Below, piece by piece: positions 52,962-61,702 of a DNA stretch of 64,000 bases. This stretch comes from an uncultured Bacteriovorax sp. (GTDB lineage: Bacteria; Bdellovibrionota; Bacteriovoracia; Bacteriovoracales; Bacteriovoracaceae): NCBI GenBank assembly GCA_946480715.1, contig CAMLKK010000014.1:1-64000 (forward strand). Reading direction: 5' to 3'. A program made the translations under genes and the position numbers. How positions within the stretch are numbered: position 1 is the first letter of the stretch; each line of letters starts with the position of its first letter. The notes under the pieces are model-generated. The model searched no databases. It was not told the origin of the DNA and was given only the letters and a program-made list of their open reading frames with translations.

Positions 52962-53996
52962 TTGTTTACCTACATCTTAAAAAGATTTTTAATAATGATC
53001 CCGACTTTGATCGGGATCACTATTGTCACTTTCGTCATCATTAACCTTGCACCTGGAAGCCCTGTTGAGCAAAGAATCCAGCAACTTCGTTTTGGAAGTA
53101 TGGGAAGTGGAGGCGGAGGCGCTGGCCATGGTAGTGATAAAAGTAGCGCAGTCAGTGAAGAAGTCATTGAAGCTCTAAAAAAACAATATGGATTTGATAA
53201 ACCAGTTCATATCCGCTACTGGATTTGGTTGAAAAATATTGCTCGGTTAGATTTCGGTGAAAGCTTCACTTATGAAGAGCCGGTTCTCGATGTTATCGCT
53301 AGCAAAATTCCAGTTTCACTTCAGTTCGGTGTTGTTTCACTTATTTTATCCTACGTCGTATGTGTAATTTTAGGTGTAATGAAAGCCATTAAGCATGGCT
53401 CGCCATTTGATTATGTGACGAGCTTTTTACTATTCGTTTTTTATTCAATTCCTGGTTTCATGCTGGCCATTCTTCTCATTGTTTATTTTGCGGGTGGCAG
53501 TTTCTACAATTGGTTCCCGATGGGAGAGCTCTACTCCGACAACTATTATGATCTTTCGCTTTGGGGGAAGATTGTCGACCGCGTTCACCACTTTATTCTT
53601 CCACTCATCTGTTACATGATCGGTTCATTCACAATTCTTACGATGTTGATGAAAAACTCATTATTGGATGAAGTTAAAAAAGATTACATTCGTACGGCCC
53701 GTGCAAAGGGTTTATCCGAAAAAACAGTTTATCTTAAACACGCTCTTAGAAATGCATTGATCCCGATCGTAACAGGAATTGGTGGCTTTATTTCTGTTTT
53801 CTTTGTTGGGTCACTTTTATTAGAAAGTATTTTTCAATTAGATGGAATGGGACTTCTTAGTTACAAATCAATTCTGCAAAGAGATTACAACGTCATCATG
53901 GGACTCATTTTTATTCAGAGTGTGCTCATGTTAGTCGGAAACCTCATCAGTGATTTAGCTTATATTGCCGTGGACCCAAGGATTGATTTCAAATGA
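52962..53996 (+). CDS. oppB: Peptide ABC transporter permease, OppB type
   Basis: 344 aa. The N-terminal FTYILKRFLIMIPTLIGIT and the six-helix core with the EAA loop (YIRTARAKGLSEKTVYLKHALRNAL) are typical. A Gly/Ser-rich insert lies at about residues 46-58 in the first periplasmic loop. The start is a TTG at 52962 with GAGG six bases upstream. It overlaps oppC by ATGA. Confidence 0.9.
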   Translation: MFTYILKRFLIMIPTLIGITIVTFVIINLAPGSPVEQRIQQLRFGSMGSGGGGAGHGSDKSSAVSEEVIEALKKQYGFDKPVHIRYWIWLKNIARLDFGESFTYEEPVLDVIASKIPVSLQFGVVSLILSYVVCVILGVMKAIKHGSPFDYVTSFLLFVFYSIPGFMLAILLIVYFAGGSFYNWFPMGELYSDNYYDLSLWGKIVDRVHHFILPLICYMIGSFTILTMLMKNSLLDEVKKDYIRTARAKGLSEKTVYLKHALRNALIPIVTGIGGFISVFFVGSLLLESIFQLDGMGLLSYKSILQRDYNVIMGLIFIQSVLMLVGNLISDLAYIAVDPRIDFK

Positions 53997-55012
53997 TTGA
54001 ACGATTCATAAAAAACGAACTTACACGAAAACGTTGGAAAATTTTTAAGAGAAGTAAAACAGCAATGTTTTCATTGATCATCTTAACGTTATTGATTCTC
54101 TCGACGTTTCTCTCTCCGCTAATTGCTAATAACCGTCCGATGATTTTGAAGTATCAAGGAACAACTTATTTCCCACTCTTCAAAGAATACAATGCCGAAA
54201 CTTTTGGAGTAACAGATTCTTTTGACATTGATTATCGTCAATTGAAATTAGGTGAAGGGGATTATGCTTATTGGCCACTTATCCAATGGAACCCTTATGA
54301 GAGTAACTCGATTGTAGAGTCTTATCCGTCACCACCAACGAAAACGAATATTCTAGGAACGGATGATCGCGGAAGAGATGTATTTGCGAGACTGCTTTAC
54401 GGCTTCAAGTACAGTATTACATATGCTGTCGCTGTTTGGTTTATTTCACTCGTCATTGGAACAATTCTAGGTGGAGTGATGGGTTATTTTGGCGGGCGAG
54501 TTGATTTTGTCGGCCAGAGAATGGTTGAAGTTCTCTCAACCGTTCCCCAATTTTTTCTACTTATCATTCTTATTTCAATCTTCTCCCCGTCGCTTTGGAT
54601 GTTGATTGTCATATCTTGTGTGTTCGCATGGATTAGTATTTCATACTATGTTCGTGGGGAGTTTCTTAAAAATAGAAACAGAGAATATGTTGAAGCAGCG
54701 AGATCTTTGGGAGCATCTGATTTAAAAATTATTTTTAAGCATATTCTACCAAACTCGCTTACACCTATTATCACTTTCGCACCTTTCACCATCGCTGCGG
54801 AAATTGTTGGATTGGCCGCACTTGATTATTTAGGCTTTGGTTTACAAGTTCCGACACCGAGTTGGGGAGAGTTACTAGCACAAGCACAGAAGAACTATAC
54901 AATCGCATGGTGGTTGGCCTTCTATCCATCACTTGCCTTATTCGTTGTACTCACTCTCTTGAACCTCATCGGTCAAGGTGTAAGAGATGCAATGGATCCG
55001 AATATGACTTAA
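53993..55012 (+). CDS. oppC: Peptide ABC transporter permease, OppC type
   Basis: 339 aa with the EAA loop EAARSLGASDLKIIFKHILPN near residue 235 and the DDRGRDVFARLLYG entry to the permease core (about 122-135). The N-terminal part has an extended periplasmic loop. No oppD/oppF ATPase gene follows; the next gene is on the other strand, so ATPases must come from elsewhere. Its stop overlaps that of btuB on TTAA. Confidence 0.9.
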   Translation: MIERFIKNELTRKRWKIFKRSKTAMFSLIILTLLILSTFLSPLIANNRPMILKYQGTTYFPLFKEYNAETFGVTDSFDIDYRQLKLGEGDYAYWPLIQWNPYESNSIVESYPSPPTKTNILGTDDRGRDVFARLLYGFKYSITYAVAVWFISLVIGTILGGVMGYFGGRVDFVGQRMVEVLSTVPQFFLLIILISIFSPSLWMLIVISCVFAWISISYYVRGEFLKNRNREYVEAARSLGASDLKIIFKHILPNSLTPIITFAPFTIAAEIVGLAALDYLGFGLQVPTPSWGELLAQAQKNYTIAWWLAFYPSLALFVVLTLLNLIGQGVRDAMDPNMT

Positions 55013-56790
55013 AAGTTGAAATGCGCACCGACGGTTGTGATCCTTCCGCCGGTGCCATACCCGAACGCTTCTTCATAATTTACATCAAACACATTTTTGA
55101 TTTTCAAACTTAAGTCACAGTATTGATGAATGCTGTATTGATAATTCAAATCAAATGTTAAATGGTCATCCATCGTTGTCTTAAGCCCAAGATTGTCGAC
55201 ATCATTTCTCTTACCGACATAGACTAATTGTGGTGTGAATGAGTGCTTCTCGAGTTGATAATATAGACTCCAATTGGCCGTAACCTTTGCTCGCCTAGGA
55301 AGTTGATCTTTAGTAGCAAGATCTTTTGCGGAAAGAAGCGTAAAAGCGAATTTTGTTTGAAGATTATCCTGCAATTTCAAACTAATTTGAGGATCAATTC
55401 CCATTAATCGAGCACGACCATAATTTCTAGTGATAAAAGTTATAGGATCATAACTTAGTCTGTGTTCCAAATTTGTGAGGAACCCATCTAAATCAACTGC
55501 TACATTTTGAAATTTCCAATTAAAACCTAATTCGTAGGACTGACTTGTCTCTGGAATAAGCTTAGTGTTTCCATAAGTAGGATCATAGAGCTGACTCAAA
55601 CTTGGTGCACGAAAACCAGTAGAATAATTTGCTTTAATTTGTACGTCTTCTAAGTCACGCAAATAAGTAACCTTATAAGTGAAGTGGTTGTCGAATATTT
55701 CATTGATATCCAGTCGTCCACCTAGAGTAAAAATGTTTTTATTAAGACGTTCCCGAGCATAAGTGAATAAACTTAAATTTGAATTATCTCTTCCTGCGAG
55801 ATCTGATTCTTTGTTGAGGTCTACAGAAAAAAAATGATCATAGCTTTCTGTAAACGAGTGATAATGATTAAGAGAAATATTGTCATTAATACCTTTGGAT
55901 TTTATTTCATTTCCAGCATTAATGTTCAGCGATCTTTTATTGATCGATCGACTGGCAAGGATTTTACTCTCACCATTCTCCCAGTCTTGATTGAGCTCGG
56001 CCTTGAAAATATCTTGAGAAGTTTTTTGATAATCATTCTGATCATCTCCTCCTGGGCCACCTTGTAAATCTAATTCGCTGTTGTCAGAGTATCGTCTGTA
56101 TTGGAAATTCATACGGGTTGATACAGTCAGCTCTTGCTCTATATCGAAGTGTGTATTTAGACTTTTAAATCCATCAGCATCTGCTTGTTGAGTATTATCA
56201 TTTGCAGCTGAGAAACCTTCTGATCTTACCAAATCAAGACCAGTTGAAAGAGATGTGTTGTTGAAACGCTGTTGAAGGTCAAAGGATGAGTGCAGTGTTG
56301 AGTAAGATCCCCAATCGATATTCCCACTTATGGAAGGATCCATCTTAGCTTTTTTACTCGTAAGTAAAATAACTCCTCCAATGGCATTGGAGCCGTAGAG
56401 TAATCCTTGCGAGCCTTTTAGAACTTCAATTCGCTCAATGTTGTTCAAGTTTAATCGTCCAAAATCAAATTGCCGATTCAGGTTGCTTGGATCGTTGAGA
56501 ATCACTCCATCCAGTACAACTAAAACATGGGAGGAATCGGAGCCTCTTATGAAAAGACTTGCATTACCGCCGATTGGTCCTGATTGACTGAATTGAATAT
56601 CAGTTTGATCTTTCAATAAATCCTGAATGTTTGTGGACTTCTCAATTTCAGAAGTATTAAAGACCCTTATTTGTGACGGACTTTCGTGTTCCAACGAGCG
56701 GATTCGATCAGCAGTAACGATTATGTCTTGTGCAAATAATTTAGGGGTAAAAAAAATAACGAGCGCTATTGCTCTCAGATTACAAATCAT
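55009..56790 (-). CDS. btuB: TonB-dependent vitamin B12 receptor
   Basis: 593-aa outer-membrane receptor. The signal peptide is followed by the TonB box region (QDIIVTADRI) and the plug domain to about residue 150 (with FIRGSDSSHVLVVLDGVILND and EVLKGSQGLLYGSNAIGGVI). The barrel ends in GGRITTVGAHFNF. The size matches BtuB. The cobalamin riboswitch directly upstream and the divergent btuFCD genes make B12 the substrate. GGAGAG lies five bases before the ATG and is in reach of the riboswitch expression platform. Confidence 0.92.
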   Translation of the reverse strand: MICNLRAIALVIFFTPKLFAQDIIVTADRIRSLEHESPSQIRVFNTSEIEKSTNIQDLLKDQTDIQFSQSGPIGGNASLFIRGSDSSHVLVVLDGVILNDPSNLNRQFDFGRLNLNNIERIEVLKGSQGLLYGSNAIGGVILLTSKKAKMDPSISGNIDWGSYSTLHSSFDLQQRFNNTSLSTGLDLVRSEGFSAANDNTQQADADGFKSLNTHFDIEQELTVSTRMNFQYRRYSDNSELDLQGGPGGDDQNDYQKTSQDIFKAELNQDWENGESKILASRSINKRSLNINAGNEIKSKGINDNISLNHYHSFTESYDHFFSVDLNKESDLAGRDNSNLSLFTYARERLNKNIFTLGGRLDINEIFDNHFTYKVTYLRDLEDVQIKANYSTGFRAPSLSQLYDPTYGNTKLIPETSQSYELGFNWKFQNVAVDLDGFLTNLEHRLSYDPITFITRNYGRARLMGIDPQISLKLQDNLQTKFAFTLLSAKDLATKDQLPRRAKVTANWSLYYQLEKHSFTPQLVYVGKRNDVDNLGLKTTMDDHLTFDLNYQYSIHQYCDLSLKIKNVFDVNYEEAFGYGTGGRITTVGAHFNF

Positions 56791-56799
56791 CTTCTCTCC

Positions 56800-56898
56800 A
56801 CGAAAGTCTTAGGCATTGAGAGGGATCGGACTATTACCGTTGCGGGCCAGCGATGGAATTTCACCATACTTCACACTTCTCAATTAAGTTGCCTCATT
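56800..56898 (-). ncRNA. Cobalamin riboswitch upstream of btuB
   Basis: Read on the minus strand, the B12-box core GCCCGCAACGGTAA is clear. It is preceded by ATGG-TGAAAT-TCCAT, the small P4-type hairpin with the conserved TGAAA, and the segment TTGAGAAG. GGC and ATTGAG (56893-56881) can pair with CTCAAT and GCC (56820-56812), closing the domain. The 3' end lies about 20 bases before the btuB ATG, near its ribosome binding site. It should lower btuB expression when adenosyl- or aquocobalamin is abundant; ligand type not resolved. Confidence 0.88.
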
Positions 56899-56917
56899 GT
56901 ATTGAAATGCACTGAAC

Positions 56918-56946
56918 TTTACAATGAAATTAAGCCACCCTAGAAT
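56918..56946 (+). promoter_or_regulatory. Promoter giving a leaderless mRNA for btuF
   Basis: TTTACA (56918-56923) and TAGAAT (56941-56946) are 17 bases apart. The ATG at 56953 is the seventh base after the -10, so the transcript should start on it. Confidence 0.65.
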
Positions 56947-56952
56947 TTGACG

Positions 56953-58011
56953 ATGTATTCATTATTACTGCTTTTTATAAATTTTTCTTTCGCTTCAAAT
57001 TGTGAGGATTTAAAACCAATCGGCAGTTTTAAGCCACAACATGCGAAATATTTCTCTTATGCTCAATATGAAAAGTTCAAAATCGTTGAATCGGGAAGAG
57101 GTTCTGAAACAGATAAATTTGTAGTGGCGAGAGAAAAAATTAATTGTGAAACAAAACTTCCTGTCATCTACACACCGGTAAAGCGTTTTATTGCAACGTC
57201 GACGACACATCTTCCATTTCTGGATTTTTTCAAGCTAGAAGAGACGCTTGTTGCTTTTCAAGGCAAAAACTATATTTCTAATCCTAAACTTAGATCAAAA
57301 AAAATTTCTGAAATAAGTTATCAACTCAATGCTGAGCAGTTATTGAATCTAAGACCAAATTTAATAATGGCCTATAAATCAAATTTACCGGCGTGGAAAG
57401 GTTTAATAGATTTTAGAAAGTTTAATCTTCCTATTGTGCTCAATTGGGATTTTCTGGAAGAGCATCCACTTGCGCGAGCAGAGTGGATTATTTTTAACTC
57501 ACTCTTCTTTGAGAAAGATGAAGATGCAAAAAAATTGTTTGCGAAAATAGTTGCTGACTATACTAATCTTAAAACGAGTGCTCAAAAGTTGAAAAAGAAA
57601 AAAGTCCTTGTCGGTGATATTCAAAACGGCAAATGGGTCACTTGTGGAAGTAGAAGTGATTTAGGTTTGCTTATTCAAGATGCAGGAGGTGAACTCGTTT
57701 TAGATAACGATAAGTCTCAGACTCAGTTCCTGTCACTCGAGTTGGCTTTCAAAAAAAGTAAAGATGCTGATCTCTGGCTGCCCCAAAACACTTGGATCAA
57801 TTTAAATCAATTAAAAGCTGATGCTCGTTACGGTCAGTTACAGACACTGGCCATTTATAACAACACTAAGATGTTAAATGCGCACGGATTTAATGATTAT
57901 TGGGAAACTGGCCTCGCTCGACCAGATTTAATGATTAAAGATTTGATTCGCATTTTCCATCCAGAAGTTTCGAAAGACGATACACTTTGGTATAAGAAAC
58001 TACATGAATAA
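56953..58011 (+). CDS. btuF: B12 ABC transporter, substrate-binding protein
   Basis: 352-aa periplasmic binding protein of the BtuF/FhuD class, with signal peptide MYSLLLLFINFSFA. Class features are the SYQLNAEQLLNLRPNLIMAY segment, the long bridging helix in ADYTNLKTSAQKLKKKKVLV and the C-terminal GLARPDLMIKDLIRIFHPE. It is preceded by a -35/-10 pair but no Shine-Dalgarno sequence. A TTG at 56947 is less likely. It overlaps btuC by eight bases. Iron-siderophore binding is an alternative, disfavoured by the riboswitch next door. Confidence 0.82.
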   Translation: MYSLLLLFINFSFASNCEDLKPIGSFKPQHAKYFSYAQYEKFKIVESGRGSETDKFVVAREKINCETKLPVIYTPVKRFIATSTTHLPFLDFFKLEETLVAFQGKNYISNPKLRSKKISEISYQLNAEQLLNLRPNLIMAYKSNLPAWKGLIDFRKFNLPIVLNWDFLEEHPLARAEWIIFNSLFFEKDEDAKKLFAKIVADYTNLKTSAQKLKKKKVLVGDIQNGKWVTCGSRSDLGLLIQDAGGELVLDNDKSQTQFLSLELAFKKSKDADLWLPQNTWINLNQLKADARYGQLQTLAIYNNTKMLNAHGFNDYWETGLARPDLMIKDLIRIFHPEVSKDDTLWYKKLHE

Positions 58012-58948
58012 AAGTTCACTTCTTAAGACATTCGCACTCTCAGCAATCATTCTGATTTTCATCGGGCTGTTGCTTTATGTAGGTGAAAGTGGAAGTGGTT
58101 GGAGTGATGAGCTTATTATCTGGCAAATAAGAGTACCCAAAATCATTACGGCTTTTTTGGCCGGCGGTCTACTATCAGCTACTGGTTATTTACTCCAAAT
58201 TTATTTTCAAAATCCATTAGCGGGTCCAGACCTATTAGGAATCAATTCTGGAGCGAGTTTGGGAATTGCCATCGCTATCATGGGATTTTCAGCAAGCACT
58301 GTGGCTCAACCCCTCATGGCACTCATCGGGGCCCTTGGTGTTCTTCTTTTACTCAGCATTCTCATCAGAAAAAATTTTAGCCGGGTAACGGTTTTAATTA
58401 TGGGACTTTTGATAGCGAGCTTTACCTCTTCACTCATTAGTTTGTTAGTGAATCTATCAGCCGGACTTCAGGTTAAAAATTATCTTGTTTGGGCCATGGG
58501 AACCTTTCAAGCAGTACCACTACAGGACTTAAAACTATTTGTGATGACCGCAATTGCACTAATCTTATATCAGGCAACATTCCCCAAAAAATTAAATCTT
58601 CTTCTGCTTGGTGATTCATACGCTCATAGCATGGGCTTAAAAGTTAAATCGTTTAAATTCCAACTTATGCTTGCCTCTGCTTTCAGCGTGGCTCTTGTTA
58701 CTGTTCATTGCGGTCCCATCGGTTTCATTGGAATCATAGCTCCCCATTTAGCACGATGGACGCTCAAAAGAAGTGATGCTCACTTTTTACTACCTGTCTG
58801 TTTTTTGATGGGAAGCTTGCTTGCCCTGCTGACTGAACTCATTTTAATTTTCACTCATGAATATTCGTTGGCCACCAATTCAATTCTGGGAATTATTGGA
58901 GCACCTATCATTGCTTTTTACTTACTGAAGAAGAATAAATTCGTATGA
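58004..58948 (+). CDS. btuC: B12 ABC transporter permease (FecCD family)
   Basis: 314 aa with about nine to ten membrane helices. FLAGGLLSATGYLLQIYFQNPLAGPDLLGI and CGPIGFIGIIAPHLAR mark the FecCD/BtuC permease family (each quoted part only marks a position). It overlaps btuF and btuD (ATGA), so the three proteins are made in step. Confidence 0.88.
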   Translation: MNKSSLLKTFALSAIILIFIGLLLYVGESGSGWSDELIIWQIRVPKIITAFLAGGLLSATGYLLQIYFQNPLAGPDLLGINSGASLGIAIAIMGFSASTVAQPLMALIGALGVLLLLSILIRKNFSRVTVLIMGLLIASFTSSLISLLVNLSAGLQVKNYLVWAMGTFQAVPLQDLKLFVMTAIALILYQATFPKKLNLLLLGDSYAHSMGLKVKSFKFQLMLASAFSVALVTVHCGPIGFIGIIAPHLARWTLKRSDAHFLLPVCFLMGSLLALLTELILIFTHEYSLATNSILGIIGAPIIAFYLLKKNKFV

Positions 58949-59658
58949 TGACAGTTGATAACCTTACGATTGGATTTGATAACAAGGTGATCCTTTCTTC
59001 ACTTAGCGGAAGTTTATCCAGAGGAAAACTAGTCGCACTCATGGGACGCAACGGAGTAGGGAAAAGCTGTCTACTTAAGACTCTAAGTTTAATTCTTGAT
59101 CCCATAAGTGGACAAATCACAATAGATCAAATCAACATCAAGAATATGACGACAACTGAAAGATCAAAACATCTTGCGATCGTATTGACGGAAAAAATCG
59201 ATGTTGATTATCTAGCAGTCGATGAAATTCTAAGTATGTCTCGATCACCTTACACAGGCTGGAGTGGCAAACTTTCAGAGAATGACCAAGCAATCATCAC
59301 ACAGACTGCTAAACTTCTTAATATTGAATCGATCAGAGAGAAGTTCTTCAGTGATCTTAGTGACGGCTTAAAACAAAAAGTCATGACGGCGAGAGCGCTC
59401 ATTCAAGAGCCTCAATTACTCTTCCTCGACGAACCGACTACATTTCTAGACATTCCTGCAAAAAAAGAATTGATGAAACTCTTAAAGCTTCTGACTGCAG
59501 AAAAAAACTATGGAGTTCTTTTTTCTACGCACGATTGGGAATTAGCAAAAAATGTTGTGGATGAAGTTTGGTTGATTGATTCAGATAAAAAACTACAAGT
59601 TCTGAAGCCGGAAGCCGTTGAGACTTCCGGTCTATTCAAAAAAACCTTTGATCTATAA
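58945..59658 (+). CDS. btuD: B12 ABC transporter ATPase
   Basis: 237-aa ATP-binding subunit. Walker A GRNGVGKS is at residues 34-41, the ABC signature is DLSDGLKQKVMTARAL, as usual in the FecE/HmuV subgroup, and Walker B is LLFLDEPTTFLD. The switch His is in STHDWELAK. It overlaps btuC by four bases and convergently overlaps the htrA stop by six bases. Confidence 0.9.
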   Translation: MMTVDNLTIGFDNKVILSSLSGSLSRGKLVALMGRNGVGKSCLLKTLSLILDPISGQITIDQINIKNMTTTERSKHLAIVLTEKIDVDYLAVDEILSMSRSPYTGWSGKLSENDQAIITQTAKLLNIESIREKFFSDLSDGLKQKVMTARALIQEPQLLFLDEPTTFLDIPAKKELMKLLKLLTAEKNYGVLFSTHDWELAKNVVDEVWLIDSDKKLQVLKPEAVETSGLFKKTFDL

Positions 59659-60720
59659 TTCTACTAGTGTGACGTCAGCAACTTTTTCTTTATTGTTGCG
59701 TACGTATTTTACTTTTACTTTATCGCCGATTTTAAACTTATCGATGGCAGAAAAAAGATCATCGTAAGACTTAACTTCATAGCTATTAATCGCTGTGATG
59801 ATGTCACCAATGTAATATTGTCCGCGACGATCACGCGTGAATCCCATGAGTCCTGCTTTCGCTGCTGGCCCTTTCGGATCAACAAACTTAATCATAACGC
59901 CTTCACGCAGACCAAAGCGAGCAGCTTCATAATCAGCAAGGATGCCGATACCTAGACCAGGACGAATAACTTTTCCGTGTTTGATGAGCTGAGGAACAAT
60001 GTTCGCAACTGTATCGACAGGAATAGCAAAACCTAGACCTGCACTTGCTGATGATCCACCAGCATTGAAGATCACTGTGTTGATCCCGATAAGTTTTCCT
60101 TGTGAATCAAGAAGAGCACCACCAGAGTTTCCAGGGTTAATTGAAGCATCTGTCTGAATCATTCCATCGATGGAAACTCCACCGTAACCAGGAATTTTTC
60201 TATCAAGCGCCGAGATCGTTCCCGTTGTAAGAGTGTGGTCGAAACCAAGTGGGTTTCCAATGGCCAATGCTTTTTGTCCCACCATTAAATTTTTAGAAAT
60301 ACCAAGAGTGATTGTTGTTAATGATTTAGGAAGCTCTTCGAGTTTCAATACGGCGATGTCTTTTTTTGGATCAGCTCCAACGAGTTTCGCTCGATATTGT
60401 TTTTTATCGTTGCGAAAAGTGATCACATACGTAGCGCCACCATCTACAACGTGAAAATTTGTAATGATGTGGCCTGATTTATCCCAGACAAATCCCGACC
60501 CAATACCTGATTGAACTTCTGTAGGATTAAGATCCCAGAGTCCCTTAGTCTTTATAAGGTTGGAAACGTTGACGATTGCATCAGCAGTATTTTGGAAGAC
60601 GGAAATCGAATTTCTTTCGTTTTCCAGCATCATGCTGACATCTCGTTTCGCCGTTTGTTGAGCAAATACCTGACTCGTTAAAGTTAGGGCAAAAACAATA
60701 CTGAGAATCAGCTGACTCAT
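59653..60720 (-). CDS. Periplasmic serine protease, HtrA/DegQ/DegS type
   Basis: 355 aa with signal peptide MSQLILSIVFALTLTSQVFA. The catalytic triad is complete: His90 in TNFHVV, Asp121 in DPKKDIAVLK and Ser199 in NPGNSGGAL. A single PDZ domain covers about 245-350, so it is closer to DegS or a short DegQ than to DegP with two. It may cut anti-sigma factor in sequence with RseP or degrade misfolded envelope proteins. A strong AAGGAGGAATTC site precedes the ATG, and its -10 overlaps that of the divergent psd. Confidence 0.9.
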   Translation of the reverse strand: MSQLILSIVFALTLTSQVFAQQTAKRDVSMMLENERNSISVFQNTADAIVNVSNLIKTKGLWDLNPTEVQSGIGSGFVWDKSGHIITNFHVVDGGATYVITFRNDKKQYRAKLVGADPKKDIAVLKLEELPKSLTTITLGISKNLMVGQKALAIGNPLGFDHTLTTGTISALDRKIPGYGGVSIDGMIQTDASINPGNSGGALLDSQGKLIGINTVIFNAGGSSASAGLGFAIPVDTVANIVPQLIKHGKVIRPGLGIGILADYEAARFGLREGVMIKFVDPKGPAAKAGLMGFTRDRRGQYYIGDIITAINSYEVKSYDDLFSAIDKFKIGDKVKVKYVRNNKEKVADVTLVEL

Positions 60721-60730
60721 GAATTCCTCC

Positions 60731-60758
60731 TTGCTACAATAGACTCTATAGATATAAT
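60731..60758 (+). promoter_or_regulatory. Predicted promoter of psd
   Basis: TTGCTA (60731-60736) and TATAAT (60753-60758) are 16 bases apart. Its -10 overlaps the -10 of the opposing htrA promoter. Confidence 0.55.
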
Positions 60759-60779
60759 CCCGTTCTAAAATTTGTTCAA
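60751..60779 (-). promoter_or_regulatory. Predicted promoter of the htrA-type gene
   Basis: On the minus strand TTGAAC (60779-60774) and TATATC (60756-60751) are 17 bases apart. The two promoters face each other across the shared bases 60751-60758. Confidence 0.5.
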
Positions 60780-60790
60780 GAGGCTCGTTA

Positions 60791-61702
60791 ATGGAAATTA
60801 AATTCTACAACCGTTTGTCCGGTAAGGTTGAACGTGAAATCGTTTATGGCGATAAGTTCATTGAATGGCTATATAAAGCTGAAACCGGAAAAAGGTTGTC
60901 GACACTAATCACTAAGGCCCCTTTGAGCCAAATTTACGGTGCGCTTCAAGATTCAAAGTTGAGCCAAAGAAAAGTAGCGCCTTTCATTAAAAATTTTCAC
61001 ATCAATATGGATGACTTTCTCCCTCAAGAAGGTAGAAGTGAAGGTTCTCCTTATGCAAACTTTAATCAGTTTTTTATCCGTCGTTTTAAGCCCGGAAAAC
61101 GTCCCTTCATTCACGAGCCTACAGAGATGGGGGCTTTTGCAGAAGCTCGTTATTTCGGCTATGAGACGGTTCACGATGACGAAACTGTTCCGGTTAAAGG
61201 ATTGCACTTAAAACCTCACGCGCTACTCGACAATAAAAAATGGGAAGATGTGTTCCACGATGGGCCAATGCTGCTCGCGAGATTATGTCCCGTTGATTAT
61301 CATCGTTTTCATTTTCCTGACGAAGGAAAGATCTTGGATGATTACCGCATTAAAGGTTTGTTTCATTCTGTAAATCCGTTGGCCCTTAAATCAAAAGAAA
61401 ATATTCTCATTACGAACGAACGACATGTGAGCATTCTTGAAACAACAAATTTTGGAAAGCTTGCCTACATTGAAGTTGGTGCGATGATGGTTGGAAAAAT
61501 CATTCAATCAAAACCACTCAGCGTAGGACGATCATTTCATCGCGGTGAAGAGAAAGGATATTTCCTCTTTGGTGGATCAACTGTTGTTGTCATTGGTGAA
61601 AAAGGTAAATGGAAACCTAGCCAGGACATTATCGACAACACAAAAAATCACATGGAAACTTATCTTCAATTAGGAATGAGTGTTGCTAACAAAGGAAAAT
61701 GA
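60791..61702 (+). CDS. psd: Phosphatidylserine decarboxylase, canonical proenzyme
   Basis: 303-aa pyruvoyl enzyme making phosphatidylethanolamine. The self-cleavage site FGGST is present with Ser263, and the CPVDYHRFHFP block with the catalytic His is intact near residue 170. At the usual Asp (ADG) the sequence reads FAEAR, with Glu instead of Asp. The long N-terminal part (EIKFYNRLSGKVEREIVYG) resembles the Clostridium/plant-type Psd rather than the short form. AGAGG lies eight bases before the ATG. Its last 37 bases overlap the convergent EEP gene. Confidence 0.9.
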   Translation: MEIKFYNRLSGKVEREIVYGDKFIEWLYKAETGKRLSTLITKAPLSQIYGALQDSKLSQRKVAPFIKNFHINMDDFLPQEGRSEGSPYANFNQFFIRRFKPGKRPFIHEPTEMGAFAEARYFGYETVHDDETVPVKGLHLKPHALLDNKKWEDVFHDGPMLLARLCPVDYHRFHFPDEGKILDDYRIKGLFHSVNPLALKSKENILITNERHVSILETTNFGKLAYIEVGAMMVGKIIQSKPLSVGRSFHRGEEKGYFLFGGSTVVVIGEKGKWKPSQDIIDNTKNHMETYLQLGMSVANKGK

